Below are positions 6,876 to 6,976 of a stretch of DNA of 6,976 bases, in pieces; position 1 is the first letter of the stretch; every line of letters starts with the position of its first letter. Source of the stretch: Candidatus Humimicrobium oleiphilum (GTDB taxonomy: Bacteria > Actinomycetota > Humimicrobiia > Humimicrobiales > Humimicrobiaceae); assembly GCA_002304935.1 (NCBI GenBank), contig DBPS01000002.1, forward strand, positions 4,712 to 11,687, read 5' to 3'. A program made the translations under genes and the position numbers. Under the pieces are notes generated by a model, which saw nothing but the letters and a program-made list of their open reading frames with translations, had not been told where the DNA came from and searched no databases.

Positions 6876-6904
6876 ATGATATCAGGGCAAAAACAGTGTG
6901 TCAA
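6876..6904 (-). promoter_or_regulatory. Sigma-70/SigA-type promoter of the transporter operon
   Basis: On the minus strand TTGACA (6899-6904, perfect -35) is followed by a 17-bp spacer and TATCAT (6876-6881, five of six bases match the -10 consensus). Transcription would start near 6869, giving an untranslated leader of about 63 bases before the transporter ATG. The DNA upstream is very AT-rich, as in UP elements. This is the strongest promoter-like sequence found in the window. Confidence 0.75.
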
Positions 6905-6933
6905 TATTCTTGGGATTATTTTTTAAGAAGATA

Positions 6934-6949
6934 AAATATTTAAATATTT
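6934..6949. repeat. Perfect 16-bp AT-only palindrome upstream of the promoter
   Basis: AAATATTTAAATATTT reads the same on both strands and itself consists of AAATATTT twice. It lies about 30 bp upstream of the -35 box of the transporter promoter, in a nearly pure AT stretch. It could be a regulator site, an UP-like element, the remnant of a terminator for a gene beyond the right edge, or chance. Confidence 0.35.
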
Positions 6950-6976
6950 ATTATAAAAATTTATAGGGATAGCTGG

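Noticed and set aside
1..6976. CRISPR array, tRNA/rRNA, riboswitch, insertion sequence or phage genes.
   Set aside because: No regularly spaced repeats, cloverleaf-like segments, conserved riboswitch motifs, terminal inverted repeats or transposase/integrase motifs were seen; the window is almost filled by four ordinary-looking genes.

Overview
This window comes from an AT-rich bacterial chromosome (roughly two thirds A+T by eye, ATA and AGA/AGG codons common). All four protein genes lie on the minus strand, so the window reads right to left. It carries cell-envelope genes only: a membrane exporter with a coiled-coil partner, an apolipoprotein N-acyltransferase (lnt), and an acyltransferase-3 membrane enzyme that runs off the left edge. 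No RNA gene, CRISPR array, insertion sequence, integrase, toxin or phage gene is visible.

Right to left: bases 6807-6976 are a regulatory region with a near-consensus sigma-70 type promoter (6876-6904) and two abutting palindromes (6845-6871) at and just after the predicted transcription start. Bases 4701-6806 encode a 701-residue MMPL/RND-type transporter. It overlaps by 8 bp a 626-residue extracytoplasmic protein with long Leu-x-x-Gly heptad blocks (2828-4708). The two are almost certainly co-translated and probably work together. A 211-bp gap (2617-2827) follows, with a possible weak terminator, a 22-bp-period direct repeat, a perfect TATAAT box and small dyads. Bases 928-2616 encode Lnt, with the Glu-Lys-Cys catalytic residues intact and an unusual Ser/Asp-rich loop. 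It overlaps by 11 bp an acyltransferase-3 gene (1-938) whose C-terminus lies outside the window.

Organism: Lnt is typical of diderm bacteria and some Actinobacteria. The MMPL plus heptad-repeat pair is, from general knowledge, commonest in Clostridia-like Firmicutes and Actinobacteria. Together with low GC this suggests an uncultured or deep-branching anaerobic lineage (for example an Atribacterota-like, low-GC actinobacterial or clostridial diderm organism), but the sequence alone does not settle it.

Possible joint role: the right-hand pair would move a lipid or other hydrophobic molecule across the inner membrane, while the left-hand pair acylates lipoproteins and probably a surface glycan or lipid. 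The most notable points are the MMPL/heptad pair with its palindrome-bearing promoter and the divergent Lnt with a tandem-hexamer-encoded loop. I see no clear evidence of an entirely new system.
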